Shown in pieces: positions 40,820 through 50,459 of a DNA stretch of 64,000 nucleotides (the first letter of the stretch is position 1; each line of letters starts with the position of its first letter). The position numbers were made by a program, and so were the translations under genes. The stretch comes from Candidatus Accumulibacter sp. ACC003 (GTDB taxonomy: Bacteria > Pseudomonadota > Gammaproteobacteria > Burkholderiales > Rhodocyclaceae): contig NZ_CAJQTX010000001.1 in the NCBI RefSeq assembly GCF_907163085.1, positions 575,001 through 639,000 of the forward strand, given 5' to 3'. The notes under the pieces are model-generated. The model had not been told where the DNA came from and ran no database searches. It saw nothing but the letters and a program-made list of their open reading frames with translations.

Positions 40820-40920
40820 TCCGGCTTGCATGCCGGCATCGTCCGCCGGGCAGGGAGCAGGCTCCCTGAATTCCCCGCCTCACGCCGCCCTTCTCCCTGC
40901 CAGGGAAGGGCCGGGGGTGC
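40820..40920. repeat. Cluster of hairpins between convergent genes
   Basis: Three stems follow one another: CCGGC/GCCGG (40821-40836), CAGGGAGC/GCTCCCTG (40851-40868) and CCCTTCTCCC/GGGAAGGG (about 40893-40915, imperfect). They lie in the convergent space between the Cys-motif gene and rdgC and may end both transcripts. The last resembles the hairpin at 21340. Confidence 0.55.
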
Positions 40921-40944
40921 ATCTCAAGCCCCTTTGGTCTTGCA

Positions 40945-41856
40945 CTACAGGGCGGCTACCGGCTCGCCACCGAGTGCCGTCAGCAGGTCTTCGAGCAGTT
41001 GCGCAACTTCACCGCTCATCAGCGTGAAGTCGATGTCGAAGCGTTCGTCCTGATTTTCGGCCTGGCTGTCGGCCTGTTCCTTGAGGATGTCGAGGAAGGC
41101 CAGTCGTTTGACTTGCAGGTTGTCGTCGAGGACGAAGGAGATGCGGTCGTTCCAGGTCATCGCCAGGCGTGTGACGACCTTGCCGTCGGCGATGTGCTGG
41201 CGGATTTCTTCGCCTTCCAGGGTGTGCTTGACGTAGCGCACGGTAGCCTTCTCGGCCGAGCGTAGTTCGAGATCCTGGTCGAGCGTGAAGCCTACCGGCG
41301 CTTCGCCGCTGGCGACCCAGCTGGTCATCGCCGCCGATGGCGACTGGATGACCTTGAGCACTTTGGCCGGAACGTTTTCGACCGATTTGTGCAGGTGTTC
41401 GAGGAATTCCTCGGCTTTCGCCGGCGACGGCGAGTCGATCACCAGCCAGCCGTTGCTCGGGTCGATCCAGGCCAGCGTGCTGCGGCTGCGGATGAAGGCG
41501 CGCGGCAGCAGTTCGATGGTCATTTCTTCCTGAATCTCGCGCATTTCCTTGCGGCCGATGCGGCGTCCTTCGGCTTCCTCGATGGCTTTCGCCTTGTCGC
41601 TGGCGAAGCGCTTGACGATCGACGCCGGCAGCAGTTTTTCTTCGACGCCGAGCGCCAGCAGCCATTGCTGGTTGACCGAGTGAACCAGCGTGCCACCTTC
41701 ACACGGTGGCACCCAGCCGATGCTGCGCGGGTCGGTGGCGTTACAGCCCTGCAGGGTCAGCTTGGCGAGTTGTTCTTCAAGCTGGGCAAGCAGCTGGACA
41801 GGGTCGCTGGCCCAGTTTTTCGGCAGACGGTAGAGGTAGAGGTTCTTGAACCACAT
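40945..41856 (-). CDS. rdgC: Recombination-associated protein RdgC
   Basis: RdgC is a ring-shaped DNA-binding protein, abundant on the nucleoid, that limits RecA activity. The 303-residue length is that of the family. The N-terminus MWFKNLYLYRL, the segments IGWVPPCEGG, QWLLALGVEEKLLPASIV and GRKEMREIQEEMTIELLPRAF, and the C-terminal FDIDFTLMSGEVAQLLEDL are all typical. It is a single gene with a short leader. There is no unusual feature. Confidence 0.96.
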   Translation of the reverse strand: MWFKNLYLYRLPKNWASDPVQLLAQLEEQLAKLTLQGCNATDPRSIGWVPPCEGGTLVHSVNQQWLLALGVEEKLLPASIVKRFASDKAKAIEEAEGRRIGRKEMREIQEEMTIELLPRAFIRSRSTLAWIDPSNGWLVIDSPSPAKAEEFLEHLHKSVENVPAKVLKVIQSPSAAMTSWVASGEAPVGFTLDQDLELRSAEKATVRYVKHTLEGEEIRQHIADGKVVTRLAMTWNDRISFVLDDNLQVKRLAFLDILKEQADSQAENQDERFDIDFTLMSGEVAQLLEDLLTALGGEPVAAL

Positions 41857-42053
41857 CGGGCGGACTCGAAAAAAGTCGGTAATTATAGGGCCGAAACGCC
41901 GCCAGCTGCGCCGCGATCGGCGCCAATCCGGACTCTGGTAGGGGTTCTGATTGGTTCGAATCCGCTGATCGTCGCTTTGCCCGGGGAGGCGTCGGGCGGC
42001 TGTGCTATCATCCGCTGTTTACAATTTTGCCCTGCCTATACGGGTCTTCTGCT

Positions 42054-42884
42054 GTGCTCAACTGCGATCTGCATTGTCATTCCACCTGCTCGGACGGCCT
42101 GCTGCCGGCGGCCGACGTCGCCGCGCGGGCGGCGGCGAACGGTGTCGACCTGCTGGCGCTGACCGACCACGACACGCTCGACGGCTTGCCGGCGGCGCAG
42201 GCGGCCGCGGCCGCGGCAGGGATGCGTTTCGTCAATGGCGTCGAGGTTTCCATCGAGTGGCAGGCGCTGCAGATCCATGTTCTCGGCTACGCCTTCGACC
42301 GCGATGATGCGGCCCTGAACGACGGTCTGGCAACGATTCGCTCGGGTCGCGTCGAGCGTGCGCAGCGGATGGCGGCGGAACTGGCGAAGGTCGGCATCGA
42401 CGGCGCTTTCGACGGCGCGATGCGCTTCGCGGCCAATCCCAGCTTGATCAGTCGCGCGCATTTCGGTCGCCACCTGGTCGACAGCGGCGTCTGCAAGGAC
42501 TTGCGCAGCGTTTTCGAGTCGTACCTGGTTCCCGGTCGGCCGGGTTATGTCGCGCATCGCTGGGCGACGCTGGCCGATGCGCTCGGCTGGATCCATGGCG
42601 CCGGCGGCATCGCGGCGGTGGCGCATCCTGGGCGCTACAAGCTGTCGCGCCCCGAGATGCGGCGTTTCCTCACCGAGTACAAGGGTCTCGGCGGGCAGGC
42701 GATCGAAGTGGTGTCCGGCAGTCACACCCAGGAACACGTCGATACCTTCGCTCGTCTGGCCAGGGAGTACGGCTTCCTGGCGTCGCGCGGCTCCGATTTT
42801 CATGGGCCGGGCGAGAGTTATTTCGATCTCGGCCGTCTGGCGCCGTTGCCGGATGGGCTAAAGCCCATCTGGGATGCGTTCTGA
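42054..42884 (+). CDS. PHP-domain phosphoesterase (RNase AM / YciV type)
   Basis: This 276-residue metal-dependent phosphoesterase belongs to the group that includes RNase AM (YciV, TrpH), a 5'-3' exoribonuclease acting on RNA 5' ends. Metal ligands are seen in DLHCHSTCSDG near the start, LTDHDTLDG (about 36-44), GVEVSIEWQ, HPGRYK and the C-terminal SDFHGPGE. The GTG at 42054 brings the DLHCHS motif to residues 5-10; the frame is open for nine codons more. It heads a plus-strand run with yciO, the M50 protease, trpS and scpAB. Confidence 0.88.
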   Translation: MLNCDLHCHSTCSDGLLPAADVAARAAANGVDLLALTDHDTLDGLPAAQAAAAAAGMRFVNGVEVSIEWQALQIHVLGYAFDRDDAALNDGLATIRSGRVERAQRMAAELAKVGIDGAFDGAMRFAANPSLISRAHFGRHLVDSGVCKDLRSVFESYLVPGRPGYVAHRWATLADALGWIHGAGGIAAVAHPGRYKLSRPEMRRFLTEYKGLGGQAIEVVSGSHTQEHVDTFARLAREYGFLASRGSDFHGPGESYFDLGRLAPLPDGLKPIWDAF

Positions 42885-42899
42885 GCCTCGGGGAGGGGC

Positions 42900-43526
42900 A
42901 TGGCACAGTACTTTTCGATTCATCCGGACAATCCGCAGCCGCGGCTACTGAAGCAGGCCGCTGACGTCATTCGCCAGGGTGGCGTCATCGCCTTGCCGAC
43001 CGATTCGAGTTACGCGCTCGGTTGCCATCTCGGCGACAAGGCGGCGGTCGAACGGATTCGGGCGATCCGCGGCGTCGACGATCGGCACCTGCTGACGCTG
43101 ATGTGCCGCGACCTGTCGCAGATCGGCCAGTTCGCGCGCGTCGACAACGCCACCTATCGCTTGCTCAAGGCGACGACGCCGGGCAGTTACACCTTCATTC
43201 TGGAAGGCACCCGCGAGTTGCCGCGGCGCGTCCTGCATCCCAAGCGCAAGACCATCGGCCTGCGCGTGCCGGCGCACGTCGTCACCCTGGCCTTGCTCGA
43301 GGCGCTCGGCGAACCGCTGCTGACGTCTACGCTGATCATCGCCGGCGACGACGAGCCGCTGACCGAGGCCTGGGACATCCAGGAGCGGCTCGAAAGCCAG
43401 CTCGAACTGATCCTCGATGGCGGCAGCTGCGGTCTCGAGCCGACAACCGTTGTCGATCTGACCGCCGCGCTGCCGCAGCTGGTGCGCGCGGGACTGGGGC
43501 CGCTGGCGCCTCTGGGCCTGGATTAG
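42900..43526 (+). CDS. yciO: YciO-type Sua5/YrdC-fold protein
   Basis: This 208-residue protein has the YrdC-like RNA-binding fold. It belongs to the YciO branch, whose role is less clear than that of TsaC. Visible are GGVIALPTDSSYALGCHLGD (about 27-46), HLLTLMCRDLSQIG, KRKTIGLRVPAH and LILDGGSCGLEPTTVVDL. YciO often sits next to the PHP nuclease gene, as here, with a gap of 15 bases. A full Sua5-like gene exists at the right edge of the window, so this one is probably not the essential t6A enzyme. Confidence 0.92.
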   Translation: MAQYFSIHPDNPQPRLLKQAADVIRQGGVIALPTDSSYALGCHLGDKAAVERIRAIRGVDDRHLLTLMCRDLSQIGQFARVDNATYRLLKATTPGSYTFILEGTRELPRRVLHPKRKTIGLRVPAHVVTLALLEALGEPLLTSTLIIAGDDEPLTEAWDIQERLESQLELILDGGSCGLEPTTVVDLTAALPQLVRAGLGPLAPLGLD

Positions 43527-43542
43527 GGATTAGGAAACTCGT

Positions 43543-44202
43543 ATGAACACAGCTTCGGTGATTCAGACCATCGCCATCGCCGCCTTGCCGGTGATCCTGG
43601 CGATTACCCTGCACGAGGCCGCGCACGGTTACGCAGCGCGCCATTTCGGCGACCCGACGGCCTGGCAGGAGGGGCGGATCACCGCCAACCCGCTGAAGCA
43701 CATCGACCCGGTCGGGACGATCCTGGTACCGATCGGCATCCTGCTGCTGTCGAGTGGTGGCATCCTGTTCGGCTGGGCCAAGCCGGTGCCGGTCAACTTC
43801 GGTCGCCTGCGCCATCCCAAGCGCGACATGCTGTGGGTCGCCGCCGCCGGGCCGGGCGCCAATCTGGCGATGCTGCTGTTCTGGGCGGCGATAATGAAGC
43901 TGGTGTTGCTGCTGCCGGTCAATTTCTTCAGCCTGCCGATGGCCGAGATGGCCAAGATCGGGATGATCATCAACCTCGCGCTGATGGTCCTCAATCTGTT
44001 TCCGCTGCCGCCGCTCGACGGCGGCCGCATCGCCGTCAGCCTGCTGCCGTCGCCTGCCGCCTGGCGCTTCGCGCAACTCGAACGTTTCGGTTTTCCGATT
44101 CTCTTGCTGCTGCTCTTCACCGGCGCCCTGAGTTGGCTGTTGACGCCGGTGATGGGTCTGGTAATGGGCGTGATCTACTTCATTTTTCAATTTCCCGTCT
44201 GA
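43543..44202 (+). CDS. Site-2 protease family (M50) membrane metalloprotease
   Basis: This is a 219-residue polytopic membrane protease. The zinc-binding HEAAH is at residues 24-28 and the third ligand motif is NLFPLPPLDGGR at about 150-161. Four or more hydrophobic segments are seen. It belongs to the short group without PDZ or CBS domains, whose substrates are unknown. It starts 16 bases after yciO and ends 15 before trpS, so it is in the same operon. Confidence 0.92.
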   Translation: MNTASVIQTIAIAALPVILAITLHEAAHGYAARHFGDPTAWQEGRITANPLKHIDPVGTILVPIGILLLSSGGILFGWAKPVPVNFGRLRHPKRDMLWVAAAGPGANLAMLLFWAAIMKLVLLLPVNFFSLPMAEMAKIGMIINLALMVLNLFPLPPLDGGRIAVSLLPSPAAWRFAQLERFGFPILLLLLFTGALSWLLTPVMGLVMGVIYFIFQFPV

Positions 44203-44217
44203 GTCGCCGGAGCGCAA

Positions 44218-45420
44218 ATGTACGCAGAACGAGTCCTCTCCGGCATGCGGCCGACCGGCAGCCTGCACCTGGGTCACTACCACGGCGTCCTGAAGAACTG
44301 GCTCACGCTGCAGCACCAGCATCCCTGCCTGTTCTTCGTCGCCGACTGGCACGCGCTGACCACCCAGTACGACGACCCGCAGGGAATCGTCGGCTCGTCG
44401 TGGGAGATGATCATCGACTGGTTGGCGGCCGGCGTCGACCCGACGCAGGCAACGCTGTTCATCCAGTCGCAGGTTCCCGAGCACGCCGAACTGCATTTGC
44501 TGCTGTCGATGATGGCGCCGCTCGGCTGGCTCGAGCGCGTGCCGACGTACAAGGATCAGCAGGAAAAGCTCGAGAGCAAGGACTTGTCGACCTACGGTTT
44601 TCTCGGTTACCCGCTGCTGCAGTCGGCCGACATCCTGATCTATCGCGCTGACAAGGTGCCGGTCGGCGAGGACCAGGTGCCGCACATCGAGTTTTCGCGC
44701 GAAGTCGCCCGCCGCTTCAACCATCTCTATGGACGCGAGGCGGGCTTCGATGAGAAAGCCAGGGAGGCGGTCAAGAAGCTTGGCTCCAAGCGCGCGCGCT
44801 CGTTCACCCAGCTGCGCACCTACTTCCAGCAGAACGGCGACAAGACCGCGGTCGAGCGTGCGCATGCGCTGCTTGACGAAGTGGCCGATCTGGCGCCGGC
44901 CGATCGTGAGCGCCTCTGCGGCTATCTCGAAGGCACCGGCAAGATGATCCTCGTCGAGCCGGGCGCCTTGCTCACCGCCGCGTCGCGGATGCCCGGGCTC
45001 GACGGCCAGAAAATGTCCAAGTCCTACGGCAACACCATCACCCTGCGCGAGGACGCCGCGTCGGTGACGCAGAAGGTCAGGCGGATGCCGACCGACCCGG
45101 CGCGTATTCGCCGCGACGACCCGGGTAATCCGGACCTCTGTCCGGTCTGGCAGCTGCATCAGGTCTATTCCGACGAGACCTGCCAGGCCTGGGTGCAGCA
45201 GGGTTGTCGCAGCGCCGGCATCGGTTGCCTGGAATGCAAGCAGCCGGTGATCGACGGCATCCTCGCCGAGCAGGAGCCGATGCGCGAGCGCGCCCAGCCC
45301 TACCTCGACGACCCACGGCTGGTTCGCGAAATCATCGCCGACGGTAATCGTAAGGCGCGCCAACTGGCCCGCGAAACGATGCGCGACGTGCGTGCGGCGA
45401 TGGGGCTGGACTACAGCTGA
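44218..45420 (+). CDS. trpS: Tryptophanyl-tRNA synthetase
   Basis: TrpS charges tRNA-Trp. The 400-residue protein is longer than the ~330-residue E. coli enzyme. The class I motifs are GSLHLGHYHG (HIGH type, about residues 15-24) and DGQKMSKSYGN (KMSKS, about 261-271). The extra length lies mainly in a helical insertion around 170-250 and in a Cys-containing C-terminal part (CQAWVQQGCRSAGIGCLECK), a form known in many betaproteobacteria. The stop is directly followed by the scpA GTG. Confidence 0.96.
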   Translation: MYAERVLSGMRPTGSLHLGHYHGVLKNWLTLQHQHPCLFFVADWHALTTQYDDPQGIVGSSWEMIIDWLAAGVDPTQATLFIQSQVPEHAELHLLLSMMAPLGWLERVPTYKDQQEKLESKDLSTYGFLGYPLLQSADILIYRADKVPVGEDQVPHIEFSREVARRFNHLYGREAGFDEKAREAVKKLGSKRARSFTQLRTYFQQNGDKTAVERAHALLDEVADLAPADRERLCGYLEGTGKMILVEPGALLTAASRMPGLDGQKMSKSYGNTITLREDAASVTQKVRRMPTDPARIRRDDPGNPDLCPVWQLHQVYSDETCQAWVQQGCRSAGIGCLECKQPVIDGILAEQEPMRERAQPYLDDPRLVREIIADGNRKARQLARETMRDVRAAMGLDYS

Positions 45421-46293
45421 GTGTCGGTCGCCGAGCACTCCACCAGCGGCGCTGGCGCCACAGCCGTCGCCGACGTGCCGGCGGCGGCTGTGGCGACGCC
45501 GCTGGCCATGATCTACGGGCAGCCGCTGACGCAACTGCCGCTCGACCTGTACATCCCGCCCGACGCCATGGCGGTGATGCTCGACGCTTTCGAGGGGCCG
45601 CTCGACCTGCTGCTGTACCTGATTCGCAAGGCCAATGTCAATGTCCTCGACATTCCGATGGCGCCGCTGACCGAGCAGTACCTGGTCTACGTCGAGGCCA
45701 TGCGCTCGCAGAATCTCGAACTGGCCGCCGACTATCTGGTGATGGCGGCGATCCTGATCGAAATCAAGTCGCGGATGCTGCTGCCGCGACCGAAGGCGCT
45801 CGAGGGCGAAGAAGCCGAAGACCCGCGCGCCGAACTCGTGCGGCGGCTGATCGAGTACGAGCAAATGAAGTTGGCGGCGTACGCGCTCAATGAGCTGCCG
45901 CAGGCCGAGCGCGATTTCGAGTGGGCCGAGGCGTGGGTCGAGAAGGCGCTGCGCCGACGCTTGCCCGAGGTGACGGTGTTCGACCTGCAGGATGCCTGGC
46001 ACGCGATCCTTCGCCAGGCCAGTTTGCACACCCATCACATGGTGCAGCGCGAGGAGCTGTCGGTGCGCGAGCATATGGCGCTGATCCTGCGGCAGCTGCG
46101 CGACGCCGGCGGCTTCGTCGAATTCGGCGAACTGTTCGATCCGGCGCTGGGCGCGCCGGTGCTGGTCGTGCATATGTTGGCGCTGCTCGAACTGGCGCGC
46201 GAGCAGCTGCTCGAAATAACGCAGGTCGAAGCCTTTGCACCGATTTACCTGAGGTTGGCTGATGACTCCGGAAAACGCAAAGACTCCCGATGA
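45421..46293 (+). CDS. scpA: Segregation and condensation protein A
   Basis: ScpA is the kleisin of the SMC-ScpAB condensin. The 290-residue protein has the N-terminal SMC-binding region [35 protein letters not shown] (read from about residue 57), then [24 protein letters not shown], and a C-terminal winged helix. Residues 1-50 are Ala-rich and poorly conserved. GTG at 45421 abuts the trpS stop; a later start near residue 29 is possible. The 3' end overlaps scpB by 32 bases. Confidence 0.94.
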   Translation: MSVAEHSTSGAGATAVADVPAAAVATPLAMIYGQPLTQLPLDLYIPPDAMAVMLDAFEGPLDLLLYLIRKANVNVLDIPMAPLTEQYLVYVEAMRSQNLELAADYLVMAAILIEIKSRMLLPRPKALEGEEAEDPRAELVRRLIEYEQMKLAAYALNELPQAERDFEWAEAWVEKALRRRLPEVTVFDLQDAWHAILRQASLHTHHMVQREELSVREHMALILRQLRDAGGFVEFGELFDPALGAPVLVVHMLALLELAREQLLEITQVEAFAPIYLRLADDSGKRKDSR

Positions 46294-46858
46294 GCCATCG
46301 ATGGACGCTTTGCCGGCTAGTGCCAGCGAGCTCAAGCGGGTGCTCGAGGCGGTCCTGCTGAGTAGCCGCGAACCGGTGTCGGTGCTCGAATTGCGCAAGG
46401 TCTTCGAAGACCGCGTTGGCGCCGACGCCTTGCGCGCTCTGCTCGAAGAGCTGCGCGTCGAATGGCGCGAGCGACCGCTCGAGTTGTTGCCGCTGGCGAG
46501 CGGTTGGCGTTTCCGCACGCGCGCCGAGTACATGCCGTATCTTGAGCGGCTGAATCCGGAAAAGCCGCCGCGCTACTCGCGCGCGGTTCTCGAAACACTG
46601 GCGATCATTGCCTACCGGCAGCCGGTGACGCGTGGCGATATCGAGGATATCCGCGGCGTGACGGTCGCCACGCAGGTGATCCGGGTGCTCGAGGAGCGCG
46701 GCTGGGTCGACGTCGTCGGCCATCGCGATACACCCGGGCGGCCCGGTTTGCTGGCTACGACACGAAAATTTCTCGACGACCTCGGTTTGCGCAGCCTTGC
46801 CGAGTTGCCACCCCTGGAACCACTCAATTCGGACATGGACCTCGCTGATGGCCAATAG
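46262..46858 (+). CDS. scpB: Segregation and condensation protein B
   Basis: ScpB is the winged-helix partner that dimerises on ScpA. The 198-residue protein has [25 protein letters not shown] near the start, [13 protein letters not shown] in the middle, and the highly typical [24 protein letters not shown] followed by [19 protein letters not shown]. It overlaps scpA by 32 bases and rluB by 11, so the three are tightly coupled. Confidence 0.96.
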   Translation: MTPENAKTPDEPSMDALPASASELKRVLEAVLLSSREPVSVLELRKVFEDRVGADALRALLEELRVEWRERPLELLPLASGWRFRTRAEYMPYLERLNPEKPPRYSRAVLETLAIIAYRQPVTRGDIEDIRGVTVATQVIRVLEERGWVDVVGHRDTPGRPGLLATTRKFLDDLGLRSLAELPPLEPLNSDMDLADGQ

Positions 46859-47804
46859 CAAGCGCAAATTAGATACCAATCCTTCCTCCTCGCCGCGGCC
46901 GCCGCGGCCGCCGCGAGTGCCACGGCCGCCACGGCCGTCGGCTCCCGACGAGCCGGCGCTCGAGACCAGCAGGCGCCGGCCAGCCACCGATCCGTCGGCG
47001 CGCGGCCGCCACCAGGAGGCGCCGGCCGAGCCCGAGCGCCTGCACAAGCTGCTGGCCCAAAGCGGCATCGGTTCGCGGCGCGAGATGGAGGAGCTGATCG
47101 CTGCCGGCCGGGTCAGCGTCAATGGCGAGACTGCACGCATCGGTCAGAGCGTCGGCCCGGGTGAGCGGGTGAAGGTCAACGGCAAGCTGGTCAATGTTCG
47201 TTTCTCGAACCGTCTGCCGCGGGTGCTGATCTACCACAAGCCCGACGGCGAGATCGTCTCGCGCAACGACCCCGAGCATCGGCCAAACGTCTTTACGGCA
47301 ATGCCGCGGCTGTCGCTCGGCCGCTGGGTGGCGGTCGGTCGCCTCGACTTCAACACCAGTGGTCTGCTGCTGCTGACGACCTCGGGCGACCTCGCCAACC
47401 GCTTGATGCATCCGCGTTACCAGCTGATCCGCGAATACGCAGTACGGATTCTCGGCGATCTCCCCGACGAATCGCGGCAGCGCCTGCTCGATGGCATCGA
47501 CCTCGACGATGGCCCGGCGAATTTCGCCAGCTTTCAGGACGCCGGTGGCGACGGCGCCAATCGCTGGTACCGGGTGTCGCTCTTCGAGGGCCGAAACCGC
47601 GAGGTGCGGCGTATGTTCGAAGCCGTCGGCGTCGTCGTCAGCCGTCTGATGCGCGTTCGCTACGGGCCGATCGCGCTGCCGCCCAACCTCAAACGCGGGC
47701 AGGTCGTCGAGCTCAGCGAGCCCGAGGTGAAGCGTCTGCTGACCGGTTTCGGCATGGAAAATCCACAGCCCGATCGAACGCCAAGGCGTCCGCGCGAGCG
47801 CTGA
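46848..47804 (+). CDS. rluB: 23S rRNA pseudouridine synthase RluB
   Basis: RluB makes pseudouridine 2605 in 23S rRNA. From the ATG at 46848 the protein has 318 residues. It has a Pro/Arg-rich tail-like N-terminus (about 1-60), an S4 RNA-binding domain ([20 protein letters not shown]), then the RsuA-type catalytic domain with the active Asp in [14 protein letters not shown] and [19 protein letters not shown]. The C-terminus is basic. The frame is open upstream within scpB, but this ATG gives the usual length. The scpB-rluB pair is a common arrangement. Confidence 0.94.
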   Translation: MANSKRKLDTNPSSSPRPPRPPRVPRPPRPSAPDEPALETSRRRPATDPSARGRHQEAPAEPERLHKLLAQSGIGSRREMEELIAAGRVSVNGETARIGQSVGPGERVKVNGKLVNVRFSNRLPRVLIYHKPDGEIVSRNDPEHRPNVFTAMPRLSLGRWVAVGRLDFNTSGLLLLTTSGDLANRLMHPRYQLIREYAVRILGDLPDESRQRLLDGIDLDDGPANFASFQDAGGDGANRWYRVSLFEGRNREVRRMFEAVGVVVSRLMRVRYGPIALPPNLKRGQVVELSEPEVKRLLTGFGMENPQPDRTPRRPRER

Positions 47805-48033
47805 ACACTTTTCTCGAAGCGCCGCCTGACTGCGCTTGGCAAAGCGTCAGCTCGGCGGCCTGCGGCAATCGCGCCGGAAAGCCAGCGCTGAAGCATGACT
47901 GCGCCAGCCCAGTACTGGCAAGGCGTTGCGGTGGGCAGGCAAAAAAGGTTTCGCACAAGGGAGCTAGACAGCCGGGGGGACTTCTGGCAGGATAGGTGGA
48001 GGGTCATTGGTCCACGTTTCAGCCGGAGGTATC

Positions 48034-48942
48034 GTGGTGGTTGCAACGAGCGAAGGGGAGTGGGTGCACTGCGGTCGCGTATTCAGCGCCGCGGAGATCG
48101 CCGAGGTGTGCGGGACGGTGGCGTGGCTGCCGGGATTGGCGCGCAAGGAGTTGGCGGCGACGGTCTGCGAGCACCTGGGGTGGACCACTCTGACAGGGAC
48201 GGCGAAGATCAGCGCCTGCCTGGAGTTTCTGGAGCGTTTGCAGGCGGCCGGGCTGCTGACACTGCCGGCGATAAGGCCGTCGTCAGCACGCCGTTGCGCG
48301 CCGCCCGCGGCACCCGTAGATACGGTCACCGGGGAGCTTCCCGTGCACTGCGCCCTGTCGGCACTCGCACCGGTCTGCCTGGAAGTCGTTCGCGACGCGG
48401 CGTTGGTGGCGCAGTGGGATGCGCTGGTGGCGCGCTGGCACCCACTGGGTTTCCAGGGGGCCTTCGGCTACCGCCTGCGCTACTTCATCACGGCGGGCGA
48501 CCGGCGGCTCGGCAGCGTCCTGCTGGCCGGCGCTGCCCGCGCGGTCGCCGTGCGCGACCGCTGGATCGGCTGGACGGCCCAGGCCCGCCGCGAGAACCTG
48601 GCGCGGGTGGTGAACAACAGCCGCTTCCTGATCTTTCCCCACGTCCGGGTGCCGCATCTGGCCAGTCATGTGCTCGGACAACTCGCGCGCCGCGCACGCG
48701 CGGACTGGCTCGATCACTGGGGCTTCGAGCCCCTGTTGCTGGAGACTTTCGTCGATCCTCGTCACTATACCGGCACCTGTTACCGCGCGGCCGGTTGGCA
48801 GTTGCTCGGGGCAACCAGCGGGCGCGGGCTGGCCCGCCCCGGCCAGTCGTATCGCAGCACGCCCCGCCAGGTGTGGCTCAAACCGCTGAGCGCCGATTGT
48901 CGCGACCGGCTGTGTGCCGCCCCTGGGAGCTCCCGGCCATGA
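48034..48942 (+). CDS. DUF4338 protein of the transposable module
   Basis: This 302-residue protein belongs to DUF4338, found with transposases and in Druantia defence loci. A small helical N-terminal domain (FSAAEIAEVCGTVAWLPGLARKELAATVCEHLGW) is followed by the main domain, with LVARWHPLGFQGAFGYRLRYF, RDRWIGWTAQARRENLARVVNNSRFLI, HLASHVLGQLARRARADWL and ETFVDPRHYTGTCYRAAGW. These are the usual core motifs. The start is GTG (48034 or 48037) behind GGAGG. Its stop overlaps the transposase ATG. Its biochemical role is unknown. There are no Druantia DruA-E companions, so it belongs to the mobile element, not a defence system. Confidence 0.85.
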   Translation: MVVATSEGEWVHCGRVFSAAEIAEVCGTVAWLPGLARKELAATVCEHLGWTTLTGTAKISACLEFLERLQAAGLLTLPAIRPSSARRCAPPAAPVDTVTGELPVHCALSALAPVCLEVVRDAALVAQWDALVARWHPLGFQGAFGYRLRYFITAGDRRLGSVLLAGAARAVAVRDRWIGWTAQARRENLARVVNNSRFLIFPHVRVPHLASHVLGQLARRARADWLDHWGFEPLLLETFVDPRHYTGTCYRAAGWQLLGATSGRGLARPGQSYRSTPRQVWLKPLSADCRDRLCAAPGSSRP

Positions 48943-50459
48943 GCAAACCCTGCCGTCGCCCGACACGCGCTGCCCTCAAGGAGCTGCGCTCAGAGAAGAA
49001 ACGGCAGGAAAAGGCACTGAACGCGAAACGGCGCGCGAGTGGACAAGTCCTCCACTCCCCCACTTCTCTGCCCAACCGATGCTCAGCCTTCGCGACCGTC
49101 GGCGAGGAAAGGGAGGCCCGCGAGGACGCCGTGAGCAAAAAGACGCGTCTCCTGCGCAAAGAGCTACCCGCCTTGCTCGAGCAACTGGAACAAATTCCCG
49201 ACCCGAGAGACCCCAGGAAGCGCCGCCACAAGCTGACCGCGCTGCTGCTTTACGGTCTGCTGATGTTCGTCTTTCAGTTCTCCTCTCGGCGCGAGACCAA
49301 CCGCGAAATATCCCGTCCCCAGTTCATGGCCAACCTCCACCTGCTGTTCCCGGAGATCGAGACCCTACCACACGCCGACACCCTGTTTCGGCTGCTGCGC
49401 GACATCGACCTTGACCACCTTGAGCAGGCCCACGTCGATCTGGTGAAGCGGCTGATCCGCGGCAAGAGCTTCCGCCGCTATCTGATCAACCACTGCTACC
49501 CCATCGCCATCGACGGCTCGCAGAAGGTCGCCGGCGACACCCTCTGGGCGGAGGAACTCCTCCAGCGCACCGTCGGCAAGGAGGAAACCCGCCACACCCA
49601 GTACTTCGTCTACGTCCTCGAGGCCAGCCTGGCTTTCCACAACGGCCTGGTCGTCCCACTGCTCAGCGAGTTCCTCGAACACGCGCTGGGCGATACCGAA
49701 GCACAAAAGCAGGACTGCGAGCTGCGCGGCTTTGTGCGCTTGAGCGACCGGCTCAAGACGCTGTTCCCCCGCCTGCCGATCCTGCTCCTGCTCGACGGCC
49801 TTTACGCCAACGGGCCGGTGATGCAGCGCTGCTTGCGCGCCCACTGGCAGTTCATGATCGTGCTTAAGGACAAGGATTTGTCCACGGTCTGGCAGGAGTT
49901 CCGCGCACTCCACGCCCTGAAGCCACAAGCCGTGCAGCGCGCTTGGGGAAGGCGCCGACAACACTTCAGCTGGGTCAACGACATCGACTACGCCTTCGCG
50001 GCCAACGGGCGTCAGCGTCTCAAGCTGAACCTGGTGGTCTGTGAGGAAAGCTGGGAAAAGATCGATGAACAGGCCAGGACCGTCACCGAAACATCGCGCC
50101 ACGCCTGGCTCTCCAGCCAACCGCTCAGACAAGACAATGTCCATGAGCGCTGCAACCTCGGTGCCCGCCACCGTTGGGGCATCGAAGCGGGCTTCCTCGT
50201 CGAAAAACATCAGGGCTACCACTACGAGCATGCCTTTGCCCTCGACTGGAATGCCATGAAAGGCTATCACCTCCTCATGCGCCTGGCGCATGTGTTCAAT
50301 ACCCTGGCACGTTTCACCCGGCAGTTACGCAACCTGTATCAAGAACTCGGTGTGCGCGGCGCCATCGCCTTCATCCGTAATTCCTGTGCTGCGCCCTGGC
50401 TTGACCCAGCACGCCTGCGTCTGCTTCTCGCCGAACCGTTCCTGCTGCAACTCGAATAA
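48939..50459 (+). CDS. DDE-type transposase
   Basis: This is a 506-residue transposase of an IS4-like or ISNCY-like DDE group. A basic N-terminal segment (about 1-75) comes before a helical part (LEQLEQIPDPRDPRKRRHKLTALL). The catalytic acidic residues are likely the Asp in YPIAIDGSQKV (about 187), the Asp in ILLLLDGLYANGPV (about 287) and the Glu in RWGIEAGFLVEKHQGYHYEH (about 413). No internal stop or frameshift is seen, so it appears intact. ATGA overlaps the DUF4338 stop. The long Arg/Ser-rich stretch near residues 35-70 is odd and may reflect an alternative later start. Confidence 0.85.
   Translation: MSKPCRRPTRAALKELRSEKKRQEKALNAKRRASGQVLHSPTSLPNRCSAFATVGEEREAREDAVSKKTRLLRKELPALLEQLEQIPDPRDPRKRRHKLTALLLYGLLMFVFQFSSRRETNREISRPQFMANLHLLFPEIETLPHADTLFRLLRDIDLDHLEQAHVDLVKRLIRGKSFRRYLINHCYPIAIDGSQKVAGDTLWAEELLQRTVGKEETRHTQYFVYVLEASLAFHNGLVVPLLSEFLEHALGDTEAQKQDCELRGFVRLSDRLKTLFPRLPILLLLDGLYANGPVMQRCLRAHWQFMIVLKDKDLSTVWQEFRALHALKPQAVQRAWGRRRQHFSWVNDIDYAFAANGRQRLKLNLVVCEESWEKIDEQARTVTETSRHAWLSSQPLRQDNVHERCNLGARHRWGIEAGFLVEKHQGYHYEHAFALDWNAMKGYHLLMRLAHVFNTLARFTRQLRNLYQELGVRGAIAFIRNSCAAPWLDPARLRLLLAEPFLLQLE

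Noticed and set aside
43336-46533. A 1065-codon open frame antisense to yciO, the M50 protease, trpS and scpA
   Set aside because: It spans four well-supported genes, contains no family motif, and is explained by third-position GC bias.
48034-48942. DUF4338 gene as part of a Druantia defence system
   Set aside because: No DruB-E or large helicase genes lie nearby; the direct partner is a transposase.
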